This document shows positions 1-10,457 of a stretch of DNA of 64,000 nucleotides, piece by piece. Source of the stretch: Pyruvatibacter sp. HU-CL02332 (lineage in GTDB: Bacteria > Pseudomonadota > Alphaproteobacteria > CGMCC-115125); contig NZ_BAABWK010000001.1 of the NCBI RefSeq assembly GCF_040362765.1, positions 734,990 through 798,989 on the forward strand, in the 5' to 3' direction. Position numbers and translations under genes: made by a program. Within the stretch, counting starts at the first letter, position 1, and each line of letters starts with the position of its first letter. A model generated the notes under the pieces. It was not told the DNA's origin. It searched no databases and was given only the letters and a program-made list of their open reading frames with translations.

Positions 1-3000
1 ACCCCGACTACATCCGCGCTGACTACAACGGCCAGGATGGCGACAGCTCCTCCGACAGCATCAGCGATCGGGGTCTTGAAACGGATTCAGCCGTCGTCGC
101 TGTTTCATTCACAACCTCAGAAGACACCAGCGGCGCGCAGACCCTGTTCGAAACAGGCGGTGGCGGCACCGGCCTCAACGTCGTGATCGAGGATGGTCAG
201 CTCAACGTCTATGCAGGGTCAGGAAACAACCTGGAACTGAGCGTGCCCATTGACGGCGCCACATCCTACAACCTGGCCCTGGAGCTCGACAAAGCCAGCA
301 ATACACTGAAACTCCTGCTTTCAGACGAGCTGTCCCCCGGCGACATGACCGAGGCGAATAGCCTGGTTGCATCCAAGACAGACTGGAACGACAGCGATTG
401 GGACGGTGGCGACACAATGAGTGTCGGCCATACGACCAGCAGCACCCAGGGCAGTGTCGGCGGCGAGTTTCTTGGCACCATTGACGGACCCGGTGTCCGC
501 GTGTTTGCCAATGCTGATCTGGACTCCATCAAGGCAAATAGTGTCGGCGGTACTGTTGACGAGAATGATGCCGGTGCTGTGATTGGCAAGCTTTCCACAA
601 CGGATGTGGATGCTGGCGATAGCCACTCATACTCCGTGTCCGACGCTCGCTTTGAAGTTGTCGGTGGCCAGCTGAAGCTGAAAGATGGCGTATCCCTGGA
701 CCACGAAACAGCTGAAAGCGTTTCCATCGACGTCACAACCACCGACGCTGGCGGCCTGTCGCACACAGAAACATTCACCGTCACCGTCGGCGATGCAAAC
801 GAAGTTGCAACAGACATCAGCCTCGACAACACCACCGTCGCTGAAAATGCTGCTGGCGCCGTGGTCGGCACCCTGTCCACGACTGATGTAGATGATGGAG
901 ATACCCATAGCTATGCCGTTTCCGACAACCGCTTTGAGGTCGTTGATGGCGAACTGAAGCTGAAAGACGGCGTGTCCCTGGACCATGAAGCAGGCGACAG
1001 CGTTTCCATCGACGTCACCACCACCGACGCGGGCGGCCTGAGCCGCACTGAGACATTCAACATCTCTGTGGGCGACCTGAATGAAGTCGCCACAGACATT
1101 GCGCTCGACAACACCTCCGTTGCTGAAAACGCGGCGGGTGCCGTGATCGGTAACCTGTCAACGACAGATGTCGATGATGGAGACACCCATAGCTATGCAG
1201 TGTCCGACAACCGGTTTGAAGTTGTTGATGGCCAGCTGAAGCTGAAAGACGGTGTCGCACTGGACCACGAGTCTGGCGACAGCGTGTCCATCAACGTCAC
1301 CACGACGGATGCTGGCGGCCTGTCACGCACAGAGACATTCAACATCTCTGTTGGCGACGAAAACGAAGTCGCAACAGACATTGCCTTGGACAATACATCC
1401 GTCGCCGAGAATGCGGCGGGTGCTGTCGTTGGTGCACTTTCCACAACAGACGTGGATGATGGCGACACCCATACGTACAGCGTGTCCGACGCGCGCTTCG
1501 AGGTTGTCGACGGCAATCTGAAGCTCAAGGACGGCGTATCGCTGGACCATGAAGCTGGCGACAGCATTTCCCTCGATGTCACCACTACAGATGCAGGTGG
1601 TCTGTCCCGGACAGAGAGCTTTGACATTGCAGTTGGCGACGTCAACGAAGTTGCGACGGACATTGCACTCGATAATACATCCGTTGCAGAGAACGCAGCC
1701 GGCGCTGTTGTTGGGACCCTGTCCACAACTGACGCAGACGATGGCGACACGCACAGCTATGCCGTGTCCGACAATCGCTTTGAGGTCGTGGATGGCGAAC
1801 TGAAGCTCAAGGACGGTGTCGCGCTCGACCACGAAGCTGGCGACAGCATCTCCATCGACGTGACAACCACGGATGCAGGTGGCCTGAGCCGCACGGAGAC
1901 GTTCAACATTTCCGTGGGTGACGCAAACGAAGTAGCCACCGACATTGCGTTGGACAATACGTCCGTTGCTGAAAACGCCGCTGGCGCTGTGGTCGGCACC
2001 CTGTCGACTACTGACGCGGATGATGGCGATACACACAGCTACAGCGTTTCAGACGCCCGCTTCGAAGTGGTGGACGGCGAGCTGAAGCTGAAAGATGGCG
2101 TCAGCCTTGATCACGAAGCCGGTGACAGCGTCTCAATTGACGTAACAACCACCGATGCAGGTGGCCTTGCACGTACCGAGACGTTCAGCATCTCTGTTGG
2201 CGATGAGAACGAAGTCGCCACCGATATCGCCCTGGACAACACCTCTGTTGCCGAAAATGCTGCTGGTGCAGTTGTAGGCACCCTATCCACCACAGACGTG
2301 GATGATGGTGACACACATAGCTACAGTGTCTCAGACGCTCGCTTCGAGGTGGTCGATGGCGAACTCAAGCTCAAGGACGGTGTCAGCCTCGACCACGAAG
2401 CTGGCGACAGCGTCTCCCTCGACGTGACGACCACCGATGCGGGCGGCCTGTCACGCACAGAGACATTCAACATCTCCGTCGGTGATGCGAACGAAGTTGC
2501 CACGGACATCAGCCTCGACAACACCTCCGTTGCGGAGAATGCAGCAGGCGCTGTGGTCGGCACACTGTCCACAACGGACGTGGATGATGGAGATACGCAC
2601 AGCTACGCGGTTTCCGACGCGCGCTTTGAAGTCGTTGATGGCGAACTCAAGCTCAAAGACGGTGTCAGCCTCGATCACGAAGCTGGCGACAGCGTCTCCC
2701 TTGACGTCACAACCACCGATGCGGGTGGCCTGTCACGCACAGAGACATTCAGCATCACTGTGGGCGACGTCAATGAAGTCGCTACTGACATTGCACTGGA
2801 CAACACATCCGTTGCCGAAAACGCAGCAGGCGCCGTCGTCGGCACCCTGTCCACCACCGACGCAGATGATGGCGATACACACAGCTACAGCGTTTCAGAC
2901 GCCCGCTTTGAAGTCGTTGATGGCGAGCTGAAGCTCAAGGACGGCGTATCGCTGGACCATGAAGCAGGCGACAGCATCTCCATCGATGTCACAACAACCG

Positions 3001-6000
3001 ATGCAGGCGGTCTGTCCCGTACAGAAAGCTTTGATATCGCCGTTAGCGATGTGAATGAAGTTGCGACAGACATCGCTTTGGACAACACCACTGTTGCCGA
3101 GAACAACGCCGGTGCCGTCATTGGCAACCTGGCCACAACAGATCCCGATGCGGGTGATACCCACAGCTATTCAGTCTCAGACGCCCGCTTTGAGGTCGTC
3201 GATGGCCAGCTCAAGCTCAAGGATGGCGTAAGCCTCGACAGCAACGATGCAGGCACTGTCTCCATCGACGTCACGACGACGGATGCAGGCGGACTGTCTC
3301 GTACAGAGAGCTTTGACATTGCAGTCAGCAACGTCAACGAAGCTGCGACCGACATCTCTCTGGACAACACGTCCGTAGCAGAAAACGCCGCTGGCGCCGT
3401 CGTTGGTACCTTGTCCACGACAGACGCAGACGTGGGCGACACACACACTTACACGGTCTCCGACGCGCGCTTTGAGGTGGTCGACGGCGAGTTGAAACTC
3501 AAAGATGGCGTGTCCTTGGACCACGAAGCCGGTGACAGCATTGCAATCGATGTCACCACGACCGATGCCGGAGGCCTTTCATTCACAGAAAGCTTCGACA
3601 TTGCCGTTGGCGACGTGAATGAAGTCGCGACAGACATCTCGCTGGATAACACCTCCGTTGCTGAGAACGCAGCCGGTGCCGTCGTCGGCACCCTGTCCAC
3701 AACGGATGTGGATGATGGCGACACCCACAGCTATTCCGTATCCGACGCCCGCTTTGAGGTGGTCGACGGCGAATTGAAGCTGAAAGACGGCGTGTCTCTT
3801 GATCACGAAGCCGGCGATAGCCTCTCGATTGACGTGACAACCACCGACGCCGGTGGCCTGAGCCGCACAGAGACCTTCTCGATCTCAGTCGGTGATGTGA
3901 ACGAGGTCGCAACGGACATTGCGCTCGACAACACGTCTGTTGCTGAAAATGCCGCAGGCGCCGTCGTTGGAACTCTCTCCACAACAGACGTTGATGATAG
4001 TGACACCCATAGCTACAGCGTCTCAGACAGCCGCTTCGAGGTCGTCGATGGCGAACTGAAGCTCAAGGACGGCGTGAGCCTGGACCACGAGGCTGGCGAC
4101 AGCGTCTCCCTTGATGTCACCACGACCGATGCAGGTGGCCTGTCCCGCACCGAAACGTTCACGATATCCGTCGGCGACGAAAACGAAGTTGCGACGGACA
4201 TCAGCCTCGACAACACAACTGTTGCGGAGAATGCAGCCGGTGCCGTTGTGGGCACCCTGTCCACCACAGACGCGGATGATGGCGACACCCACAGCTATGC
4301 CGTGTCCGACAACCGTTTTGAGGTTGTCGATGGCGAGCTGAAACTCAAGGACGGCGTAAGCCTTGACCATGAGGCTGGCGACAGCATTTCGATCGACGTC
4401 ACAACAACAGATGCCGGTGGCCTGTCTCGCACGGAAAGCTTCGACATTGCCGTTGGCGACGTGAATGAAGTTGCGACGGACATCAGCCTGGACAACACAA
4501 CTGTGGCTGAGAATGCCGCTGGTGCCGTGGTTGGCACTTTGTCCACCACCGACGTGGATGACGGTGATACCCACAGCTATGCCGTGTCCGATAACCGTTT
4601 TGAGGTTGTCGATGGCGAACTGAAACTCAAGGACGGCGTAAGCCTTGATCACGAAGCTGGTGACAGCATCTCGATCGACGTGACCACCACCGATGCGGGA
4701 GGTCTGGCACGTACCGAGACGTTCAACATCTCTGTTGGCGACGAAAACGAGGCTGCGACAGACATTGCCCTCGACAACACGTCGGTGGCCGAAAACGCAG
4801 CCGGTGCTGTTGTTGGCACCCTGTCCACAACCGATGCAGATGACGGAGATACGCACAGCTACAGCGTCTCCGACACGCGCTTTGAAGTTGTAGGTGGCGA
4901 GCTGAAACTCAAGGATGGTGTATCGCTGGATCATGAAGCTGGCGACAGCATCTCCATTGATGTCACCACAACGGATGCGGGTGGCTTGTCCCGCACCGAA
5001 AGCTTCGACATTGCCGTCGGCGATGTGAATGAAGTTGCGACGGATATCAGCCTCGACAACACCACTGTGGCCGAGAATGCCGCGGGTGCCGTGGTGGGCA
5101 CCTTGTCCACCACTGACGTCGATGACGGTGACACCCATAGCTACAGCGTCTCCGATACCCGCTTTGAGGTTGTAGACGGTGAGTTGAAGCTGAAGGACGG
5201 CGTCTCTCTCGACCACGAGGCAGGCGACAGCGTCTCAATCGACGTAACAACCACTGACGCAGGCGGCCTGACGCGGACAGAGACGTTCTCGATCACCGTC
5301 GGAGACGAAAACGAAGTTGCAACGGACATCAGCCTCGACAACACCACTGTGGCCGAGAATGCCGCAGGGGCCGTCGTCGGCAATCTGTCCACAACTGATG
5401 TGGACGATGGCGACACCCATAGCTATGCCGTCTCGGACAACCGCTTTGAGGTTGTCGACGGCGAACTGAAGCTTAAAGACGGCGTCGCGCTCGACCATGA
5501 AGCAGGCGACAGCGTCTCGATCGACGTCACAACAACCGACGCCGGTGGCCTCTCACGCACTGAGTCCTTCAACATCTCCGTCGGCGACGTGAATGAAGTG
5601 GCCACGGACATCTCCCTGGACAACACGTCTGTTGCTGAAAATGCGGCTGGCGCTGTCGTTGGCACGCTATCCACGACAGATGCAGATGACGGCGACACCC
5701 ATAGCTACGCCGTCTCCGACAACCGCTTTGAGGTTGTCGACGGCGAACTGAAGCTTAAAGACGGCGTCGCGCTCGACCATGAAGCAGGCGACAGCGTCTC
5801 GATCGATGTCACGACAACCGATGCCGGTGGCCTGAGCCGCACAGAAACCTTCTCCATCTCTGTCGGTGATGTGAACGAGGTCGCAACAGACATCGCTCTC
5901 GACAACACGTCCGTTGCAGAAAACGCGGCAGGTGCCGTGATCGGCAATCTGTCCACCACCGATGTGGATGACGGTGACACCCACAGCTACAGCGTCTCCG

Positions 6001-8507
6001 ACACCCGCTTTGAGGTTGTCGATGGCGAATTGAAGCTGAAAGACGGCGTATCACTCGATCACGAAGCCAACGCGACTGTTTCCATCGACGTGACAACCAC
6101 TGATGCCGGTGGCCTGTCGCGCACGGAGACGTTCAACATATCTGTAGGCGATGTGGACGAAGTTGCATCCGCTCCGACCCTGGATGTCGGCAGCACCACC
6201 CGCACGCTCTTCTCAGAAGACTTTGAGAGCTGGACTGGGTCAGTCGTAGATGGAGGCGGCGACCACATTTCCGCTCAGAATGGCTGGTCGTCGGATGGCG
6301 TTGTAGAAGTGCGCGACAACGGCACTGGCGGCAACGGGTCTGAAACCGGATCAATCCACCACATCGAGCTGAATAACGATCCAACCGACACCTATGACGA
6401 TGCACCAAACATCGCACGTTCGGTCGATACAGTGGACGGCGGCACTTACACCGTGACGTTCGACTACGCGCCCCGTCCTGGTTATGACGCAACGGTCAAC
6501 CAGATTGAAGTGGTGTGGGACGGCCAGGTCGTGGCCACAATCTCCGCAGACGGCACGAGCGACAGCGCCCTCAACTGGCAGTCTCACACACTGACGCTAT
6601 CAGGTGACGGCAATCCAGCGGAAATCGAGTTCCGCGAAGCCGGCACGGATACCGACTATGGCCGCGGCATGATGCTCGACAACATCCAGATGGTTGAAAC
6701 CCTCGACAATGCCGCAAGCGGCATTGAAGGCGGAACGATTGATCTTCCCGACGTCTCTGCATCACTGACTGACACAGACGGCTCGGAAACATTGGCAGTT
6801 ACGATCAGCGCAATCCCTGAAGGCGCTGTCCTGACCGATGGAGCAAACACGTTCACCGCAAGCTCTGGCAACACTTCCGTTGATGTATCCGGCTGGGACA
6901 TGGACGGCATGTCCATCACCACACCGGACAACTTCACCGGAACAGCAGCCCTGCAGGTGACGGCAACATCCACCGAGTCTGAAGGTGGGGCCACGGCTTC
7001 TACCTCGACCACATTGAACGTGTATGTGGAAAACGTCGAAGAAGCCGCAACCGACATGGCTCTGGACAGCACAACGATTGCTGAAAACGCTGCGGGGGCC
7101 GTGATCGGCGCACTCAGCGTGACGGATGCCGATGTGGGTGACACGCACACCTTCACTGTCTCCGACAGCCGCTTTGAAGTTGTGGATGGCAACCTGAAAC
7201 TCAAGGACGGCGTCAGCCTCGACCACGAATCTGAAGCAACCGTCGATGTATCTGTCACAGCAACAGACTCAGCAGGTCTGACCTACACAGAAGCATTCAC
7301 CGTCAATGTGTCTGACGTTGATGAGACGGTCACGCTGTTCAGTGAAAACTTCAACGGCCTGAGCAATGGCACGCAGTCTGACAACGGGTCTTCCGCATGG
7401 AGCACTGACGACGAGCAGACGGAGTACGGTTCCTCGTCGGAACATGGCGTCAACAACAACGCCTATGAGTTCAGTCAGACCACTGACGACAGCAACGACA
7501 ACGATTCGGTGGCCGTATGGCGCAGTGAAGAGATTGATATCTCAGGTCAGTCTGGCGTTGAACTAAGCTTTGACCTCACCGCGAACGGCGACATGGAAGA
7601 AAGCGGCTCCTGGCACGACTTCTTTAAGGCATATGCGGTTGTAGATGGTGAGCGGACTGAACTCATGGTCCAGGACGGCGACGCGGGCATGTCCGGGACA
7701 CAGACTTTTACTTTCACCAACATTCCCGAGGGTGAAAAAGTCACTATCGAGTTTGAAGGCAAAACCACATCCAGCACGGAAAGCTTCACGCTGGACAACG
7801 TGGAACTAACGTCCAGCGGCGGCACGAATGTCAATCTGGGCGATGCCGGCACACCGGACGGTTGGACACCTGATGACGTCATCTATGCAGACGGCGGTGA
7901 TGACGAACAAGGCAGTTCATCAGACGAATTGATGATCGGTGGCTCCGGCGACAACAAGCTCGAAGGCAAGGACGGCGACGATGAACTTCGCGGCGGCGCC
8001 GGCGAAGACGAACTCAAGGGCGGTGACGGCGACGACACCCTCTATGGCGGTGCCGACGACGACAAGCTCAAGGGCGAAGACGGCAACGACTACCTTGACG
8101 GTGGCTCCGGCGACGACAAGCTTGAAGGCAAGGATGGCGACGACATTCTGATCGGCGGTGCTGGCGACGACGAGCTCAAGGGCGGCAAGGATGATGACGT
8201 CCTGCGCGGCGGTGCCGGCGACGACGAAATGAAGGGCGAAGACGGCAACGACCTCTTCCTCTTTGGCACCGGCGACGGCTCCGATGAAATCGAAGGTGGC
8301 GGCGGCGGTTGGACCGACACCATCCGGCTTGAGAACGAAGACGGCACGTCACTTTCATCCGGCGACTGGACCCTGACCCTCGATGACGGCTCCATCCAGA
8401 GCCAGGACGGTGACTCCATCGATCTGTCAGAAGATGCGTCAGGCATCATCACGCTGACAGACGGCAGCGAGATCAGCTTTGAGGGCATCGAACGCATCGA
8501 GTGGTAG
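1..8507 (+). CDS. Giant RTX adhesin with tandem cadherin-like repeats (5' end outside window)
   Basis: The reading frame is open from the first base, so the N-terminus lies upstream; about 2,834 residues are visible. The order is a LamG/concanavalin-like segment (nt 60-515), 20 contiguous cadherin-like repeats of 94 residues (516-6155), a jelly-roll-like domain starting LFSEDF (about 6205-6705), a VCBS-like segment (6720-7030), a divergent 21st repeat (7038-7319), a second jelly-roll starting LFSENF, then glycine/aspartate-rich RTX nonapeptides of GGxGxDxLxG type (about 7930-8270). The acidic C-terminus fits an uncleaved type I secretion signal. Each repeat carries the probable calcium ligands DVDDGD and LDHE. 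By family analogy this is a calcium-rigidified surface adhesin or biofilm protein exported by an ABC/MFP/TolC system; no such exporter is seen in the window. It is not a protease or toxin by any visible motif. Function is inferred from architecture. Confidence 0.9.
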   Translation, partial: PDYIRADYNGQDGDSSSDSISDRGLETDSAVVAVSFTTSEDTSGAQTLFETGGGGTGLNVVIEDGQLNVYAGSGNNLELSVPIDGATSYNLALELDKASNTLKLLLSDELSPGDMTEANSLVASKTDWNDSDWDGGDTMSVGHTTSSTQGSVGGEFLGTIDGPGVRVFANADLDSIKANSVGGTVDENDAGAVIGKLSTTDVDAGDSHSYSVSDARFEVVGGQLKLKDGVSLDHETAESVSIDVTTTDAGGLSHTETFTVTVGDANEVATDISLDNTTVAENAAGAVVGTLSTTDVDDGDTHSYAVSDNRFEVVDGELKLKDGVSLDHEAGDSVSIDVTTTDAGGLSRTETFNISVGDLNEVATDIALDNTSVAENAAGAVIGNLSTTDVDDGDTHSYAVSDNRFEVVDGQLKLKDGVALDHESGDSVSINVTTTDAGGLSRTETFNISVGDENEVATDIALDNTSVAENAAGAVVGALSTTDVDDGDTHTYSVSDARFEVVDGNLKLKDGVSLDHEAGDSISLDVTTTDAGGLSRTESFDIAVGDVNEVATDIALDNTSVAENAAGAVVGTLSTTDADDGDTHSYAVSDNRFEVVDGELKLKDGVALDHEAGDSISIDVTTTDAGGLSRTETFNISVGDANEVATDIALDNTSVAENAAGAVVGTLSTTDADDGDTHSYSVSDARFEVVDGELKLKDGVSLDHEAGDSVSIDVTTTDAGGLARTETFSISVGDENEVATDIALDNTSVAENAAGAVVGTLSTTDVDDGDTHSYSVSDARFEVVDGELKLKDGVSLDHEAGDSVSLDVTTTDAGGLSRTETFNISVGDANEVATDISLDNTSVAENAAGAVVGTLSTTDVDDGDTHSYAVSDARFEVVDGELKLKDGVSLDHEAGDSVSLDVTTTDAGGLSRTETFSITVGDVNEVATDIALDNTSVAENAAGAVVGTLSTTDADDGDTHSYSVSDARFEVVDGELKLKDGVSLDHEAGDSISIDVTTTDAGGLSRTESFDIAVSDVNEVATDIALDNTTVAENNAGAVIGNLATTDPDAGDTHSYSVSDARFEVVDGQLKLKDGVSLDSNDAGTVSIDVTTTDAGGLSRTESFDIAVSNVNEAATDISLDNTSVAENAAGAVVGTLSTTDADVGDTHTYTVSDARFEVVDGELKLKDGVSLDHEAGDSIAIDVTTTDAGGLSFTESFDIAVGDVNEVATDISLDNTSVAENAAGAVVGTLSTTDVDDGDTHSYSVSDARFEVVDGELKLKDGVSLDHEAGDSLSIDVTTTDAGGLSRTETFSISVGDVNEVATDIALDNTSVAENAAGAVVGTLSTTDVDDSDTHSYSVSDSRFEVVDGELKLKDGVSLDHEAGDSVSLDVTTTDAGGLSRTETFTISVGDENEVATDISLDNTTVAENAAGAVVGTLSTTDADDGDTHSYAVSDNRFEVVDGELKLKDGVSLDHEAGDSISIDVTTTDAGGLSRTESFDIAVGDVNEVATDISLDNTTVAENAAGAVVGTLSTTDVDDGDTHSYAVSDNRFEVVDGELKLKDGVSLDHEAGDSISIDVTTTDAGGLARTETFNISVGDENEAATDIALDNTSVAENAAGAVVGTLSTTDADDGDTHSYSVSDTRFEVVGGELKLKDGVSLDHEAGDSISIDVTTTDAGGLSRTESFDIAVGDVNEVATDISLDNTTVAENAAGAVVGTLSTTDVDDGDTHSYSVSDTRFEVVDGELKLKDGVSLDHEAGDSVSIDVTTTDAGGLTRTETFSITVGDENEVATDISLDNTTVAENAAGAVVGNLSTTDVDDGDTHSYAVSDNRFEVVDGELKLKDGVALDHEAGDSVSIDVTTTDAGGLSRTESFNISVGDVNEVATDISLDNTSVAENAAGAVVGTLSTTDADDGDTHSYAVSDNRFEVVDGELKLKDGVALDHEAGDSVSIDVTTTDAGGLSRTETFSISVGDVNEVATDIALDNTSVAENAAGAVIGNLSTTDVDDGDTHSYSVSDTRFEVVDGELKLKDGVSLDHEANATVSIDVTTTDAGGLSRTETFNISVGDVDEVASAPTLDVGSTTRTLFSEDFESWTGSVVDGGGDHISAQNGWSSDGVVEVRDNGTGGNGSETGSIHHIELNNDPTDTYDDAPNIARSVDTVDGGTYTVTFDYAPRPGYDATVNQIEVVWDGQVVATISADGTSDSALNWQSHTLTLSGDGNPAEIEFREAGTDTDYGRGMMLDNIQMVETLDNAASGIEGGTIDLPDVSASLTDTDGSETLAVTISAIPEGAVLTDGANTFTASSGNTSVDVSGWDMDGMSITTPDNFTGTAALQVTATSTESEGGATASTSTTLNVYVENVEEAATDMALDSTTIAENAAGAVIGALSVTDADVGDTHTFTVSDSRFEVVDGNLKLKDGVSLDHESEATVDVSVTATDSAGLTYTEAFTVNVSDVDETVTLFSENFNGLSNGTQSDNGSSAWSTDDEQTEYGSSSEHGVNNNAYEFSQTTDDSNDNDSVAVWRSEEIDISGQSGVELSFDLTANGDMEESGSWHDFFKAYAVVDGERTELMVQDGDAGMSGTQTFTFTNIPEGEKVTIEFEGKTTSSTESFTLDNVELTSSGGTNVNLGDAGTPDGWTPDDVIYADGGDDEQGSSSDELMIGGSGDNKLEGKDGDDELRGGAGEDELKGGDGDDTLYGGADDDKLKGEDGNDYLDGGSGDDKLEGKDGDDILIGGAGDDELKGGKDDDVLRGGAGDDEMKGEDGNDLFLFGTGDGSDEIEGGGGGWTDTIRLENEDGTSLSSGDWTLTLDDGSIQSQDGDSIDLSEDASGIITLTDGSEISFEGIERIEW
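516..6155 (+). repeat. 20 in-frame 282-bp tandem repeats
   Basis: The codon for Asn of the recurring NEVATD motif recurs with a period of 282 bp. The distance between the junction of copy 1 (nt 792) and copy 20 (nt 6150) is 5,358 bp, exactly 19 x 282, so no copy has gained or lost a residue. Copies differ mainly at synonymous sites and at a few variable positions (DNR/DAR/DTR, ETFNIS/ESFDIA). A further divergent copy of the same length lies at 7038-7319 after two inserted domains. Such arrays can expand or contract by recombination, and short-read assemblies can miscount them. Confidence 0.95.
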
Positions 8508-8533
8508 CCCACTTATGCTGCTGAGAAAAAAAC

Positions 8534-8570
8534 AAAGGCGCTGACCAGACCTGGTCAGCGCCTTTTGCTT
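8534..8570 (+). terminator. Rho-independent terminator after the adhesin gene
   Basis: A long inverted repeat (left arm 8534-8548, right arm 8551-8565) is followed by a T-rich stretch. An A-run precedes the left arm, so it could also stop transcripts arriving on the minus strand from the tRNA. Confidence 0.9.
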
Positions 8571-8604
8571 TTGGTTCCCACCGCCTTCTCTGCAGAGAAG
8601 AAAA

Positions 8605-8679
8605 TGGTGGGCGCGGCTGGGATTGAACCAGCGACCCCTACGATGTCACCGTAGTGCTCTCCCACTGAGCTACGCGCCC
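8605..8679 (-). tRNA. tRNA-Val (GAC)
   Basis: The minus strand folds into a 75-nt cloverleaf. The acceptor stem is GGGCGCG paired with CGCGCCC, the D-stem is GCTC/GAGC, and the anticodon stem is CTACG/CGTAG with loop GTGACAT, giving anticodon GAC (valine, GUC codons). The T-arm carries GGTTCAATCC. The discriminator base A73 and the CCA end (8605-8607) are encoded. It lies alone between the adhesin terminator and cpdR. Confidence 0.95.
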
Positions 8680-8819
8680 CTCGCCTGCCGCAGCAGGAGG
8701 TTGGACTGCCAGTTTCCTAGCAGGGCGAACCATATATCGGGATTGCTGACGCGGTGCAACCACCCGTCACAGCCAAAGCTGAAACTTCCCGATTGAATTT
8801 TTGAAAGTGTAAAAGCGCC

Positions 8820-9179
8820 CTAGGCCGCGAGCAACCGGTCAACTTCCTGCACAAGCTCACGCAGATGGAATGGCTTGGAAAGGACGCGGGCTTCTTTTGG
8901 GGCTTCTGACTCGGGATTAAGCGCAACCGCGGCAAAGCCCGTGATGAACATGATCTTGAGCGTTGGATCGAGTTCCGCAGCGCGCCGCGCCAGCTCGATG
9001 CCATCCATTTCGGGCATGACAATATCTGTCAGAAGGACATCAAACACATCCCCGATCAGCTTTTCGTGGGCCAGGTCGCCGCTACCATAGGAAATGACGC
9101 TATGGCCGGCTTTTTCCAACGCGTTGGCCAGAAAGCGCCGCATGCTCTCATCATCTTCAGCCAACAAAATGCGCGCCAT
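8820..9179 (-). CDS. cpdR: CpdR-type single-domain response regulator
   Basis: This 119-residue stand-alone receiver starts MARILLAEDD. It carries the acidic pair at residues 9-10, the phospho-acceptor Asp at about residue 52 in LLTDIVMPEMDG, the FITGFAAVAL segment and the conserved Lys in LSKPFHLREL. There is no output domain. In Caulobacter, unphosphorylated CpdR localises ClpXP and promotes proteolysis of cell-cycle proteins, with phosphate supplied by CckA-ChpT. The near-identical wording of the motifs supports orthology. An upstream in-frame start would add 17 unconserved residues, so the ATG at 9179 is preferred. A divergent N-formylglutamate amidohydrolase gene is its neighbour, an arrangement I recall from other alphaproteobacteria. 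Confidence 0.93.
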   Translation of the reverse strand: MARILLAEDDESMRRFLANALEKAGHSVISYGSGDLAHEKLIGDVFDVLLTDIVMPEMDGIELARRAAELDPTLKIMFITGFAAVALNPESEAPKEARVLSKPFHLRELVQEVDRLLAA

Positions 9180-9461
9180 GGTCTGAGCCCCCGAATTCCC
9201 GCTCTTTTTGACCGAATCGACGCTTCTCAACGCCCCCGGTATGGGTTCGTTTATAGGAACCGAATGGTAAACGCAGAGTTAGCGCCTGCCACCGACAGCA
9301 AATAAAACGCCTCAAAAACTGAGCTTTTGTGACACGCATCCGCCAAAAAAGCGGCGAAGGCATTAAATCCCGACCTGCGCGTGCTACATTAAGGTTCCAG
9401 CCGTGCTCCTCTAGGTGCCGGACATTTCGCACCATGAATAAGGCAAGGGCAGGAGCCTTGA

Positions 9462-10415
9462 ATGTCAGCTGACAGCACGGGGAACGAGACCGAAGGCGTA
9501 AAGGCGCATGAGGAACCGCGCCAGGATTTCAATCCGCCCTTCACCATCGCCGCACCGGATACCCAGACGGTGCCCTTTGCGCTGAATTCACCGCATTCAG
9601 GCCGCATCTACCCCCCCGCTTTCCTCTCCACTTCCCGGCTCGACGCCCTGTCGATCCGACGGTCTGAGGACAGCTTTGTGGACGAGATTTTTTCCGGTGC
9701 ACCGCGTCTGGGTGCTCCCATGCTCAAGGCCAATTTTCCGCGCGCCTATCTGGACACCAACCGCGAGCCCTATGAGCTCGACCCGGCCATGTTCCACGAC
9801 GCGCTGCCGCCCCATGCCAATACCCGCTCGGTTCGAGTTGCAGGCGGACTGGGCACAATCGCCCGCGTTGTTGCAGATTCCACTGAAATCTACCGCGCAC
9901 CGTTGAGTTATGCAGAAGCCGATCACCGCATTCGCACGCTCTACATGCCCTATCATCAGGCGTTGTCAGACCTGCTGGAAACCACATTCCGCCGGTTTGG
10001 CTGCGCCGTGCTGCTGGATTGCCACTCGATGCCGTCTTTGGCGGGACCGTTTGAAGACGACATGGGCACGTCACGTGCTGATATCGTGCTGGGAGACCGC
10101 TATGGCGTGTCCGCTGCGCCTGCCCTGACCGACACGGCAGAACGCATTCTGACGGATCTGGGATACTCGGTGGTACGCAACACGCCCTATGCCGGTGGCT
10201 TCAACACGGAGCATTACGGTCGCCCCGCACAGGGCCTCCATGCCCTGCAGATAGAAATCAACCGGGCGCTCTATATGGACGAGGCCCGGGTGACGCGGGC
10301 TGCAGGCCTCAACCGGCTGACGCGGGATATGGGAGAGTTTGTGGCGCGCCTGGCCCTGATGGACCGCGCATTCCTGGCCCCGACATCTCCACCCAGCGCC
10401 CTATCCGCCGAATAG
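9462..10415 (+). CDS. N-formylglutamate amidohydrolase family protein
   Basis: The 317-residue product matches the FGase (HutG-like) family. It has NSPHSGRIYP near residue 46, SFVDEIF, DTNREPYELD, a zinc/catalytic-type LLDCHSMPS, TPYAGGFNTEHYGRP and LQIEINRALYMDE. The family hydrolyses N-formyl-glutamate or related formyl amino acids to formate and glutamate. The protein lacks a signal peptide and is expected in the cytoplasm. No hut genes are adjacent, so histidine degradation is not implied and the true substrate is uncertain. An AGGAG ribosome-binding site precedes the ATG at 9462. Confidence 0.88.
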   Translation: MSADSTGNETEGVKAHEEPRQDFNPPFTIAAPDTQTVPFALNSPHSGRIYPPAFLSTSRLDALSIRRSEDSFVDEIFSGAPRLGAPMLKANFPRAYLDTNREPYELDPAMFHDALPPHANTRSVRVAGGLGTIARVVADSTEIYRAPLSYAEADHRIRTLYMPYHQALSDLLETTFRRFGCAVLLDCHSMPSLAGPFEDDMGTSRADIVLGDRYGVSAAPALTDTAERILTDLGYSVVRNTPYAGGFNTEHYGRPAQGLHALQIEINRALYMDEARVTRAAGLNRLTRDMGEFVARLALMDRAFLAPTSPPSALSAE

Positions 10416-10457
10416 AAGTCCGCTGAATAGACAATCCTGACTCGCCCGCATCCGAGC

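Noticed and set aside
4023-5216. 397-residue minus-strand frame and many similar frames across 200-6500
   Set aside because: They are antisense shadows of the 282-bp coding repeats; they repeat with the same period and lack ribosome-binding sites.
516-6155. Periodic array considered as CRISPR or satellite
   Set aside because: Units are 282 bp, in frame and without unique spacers; this is protein-domain repetition.
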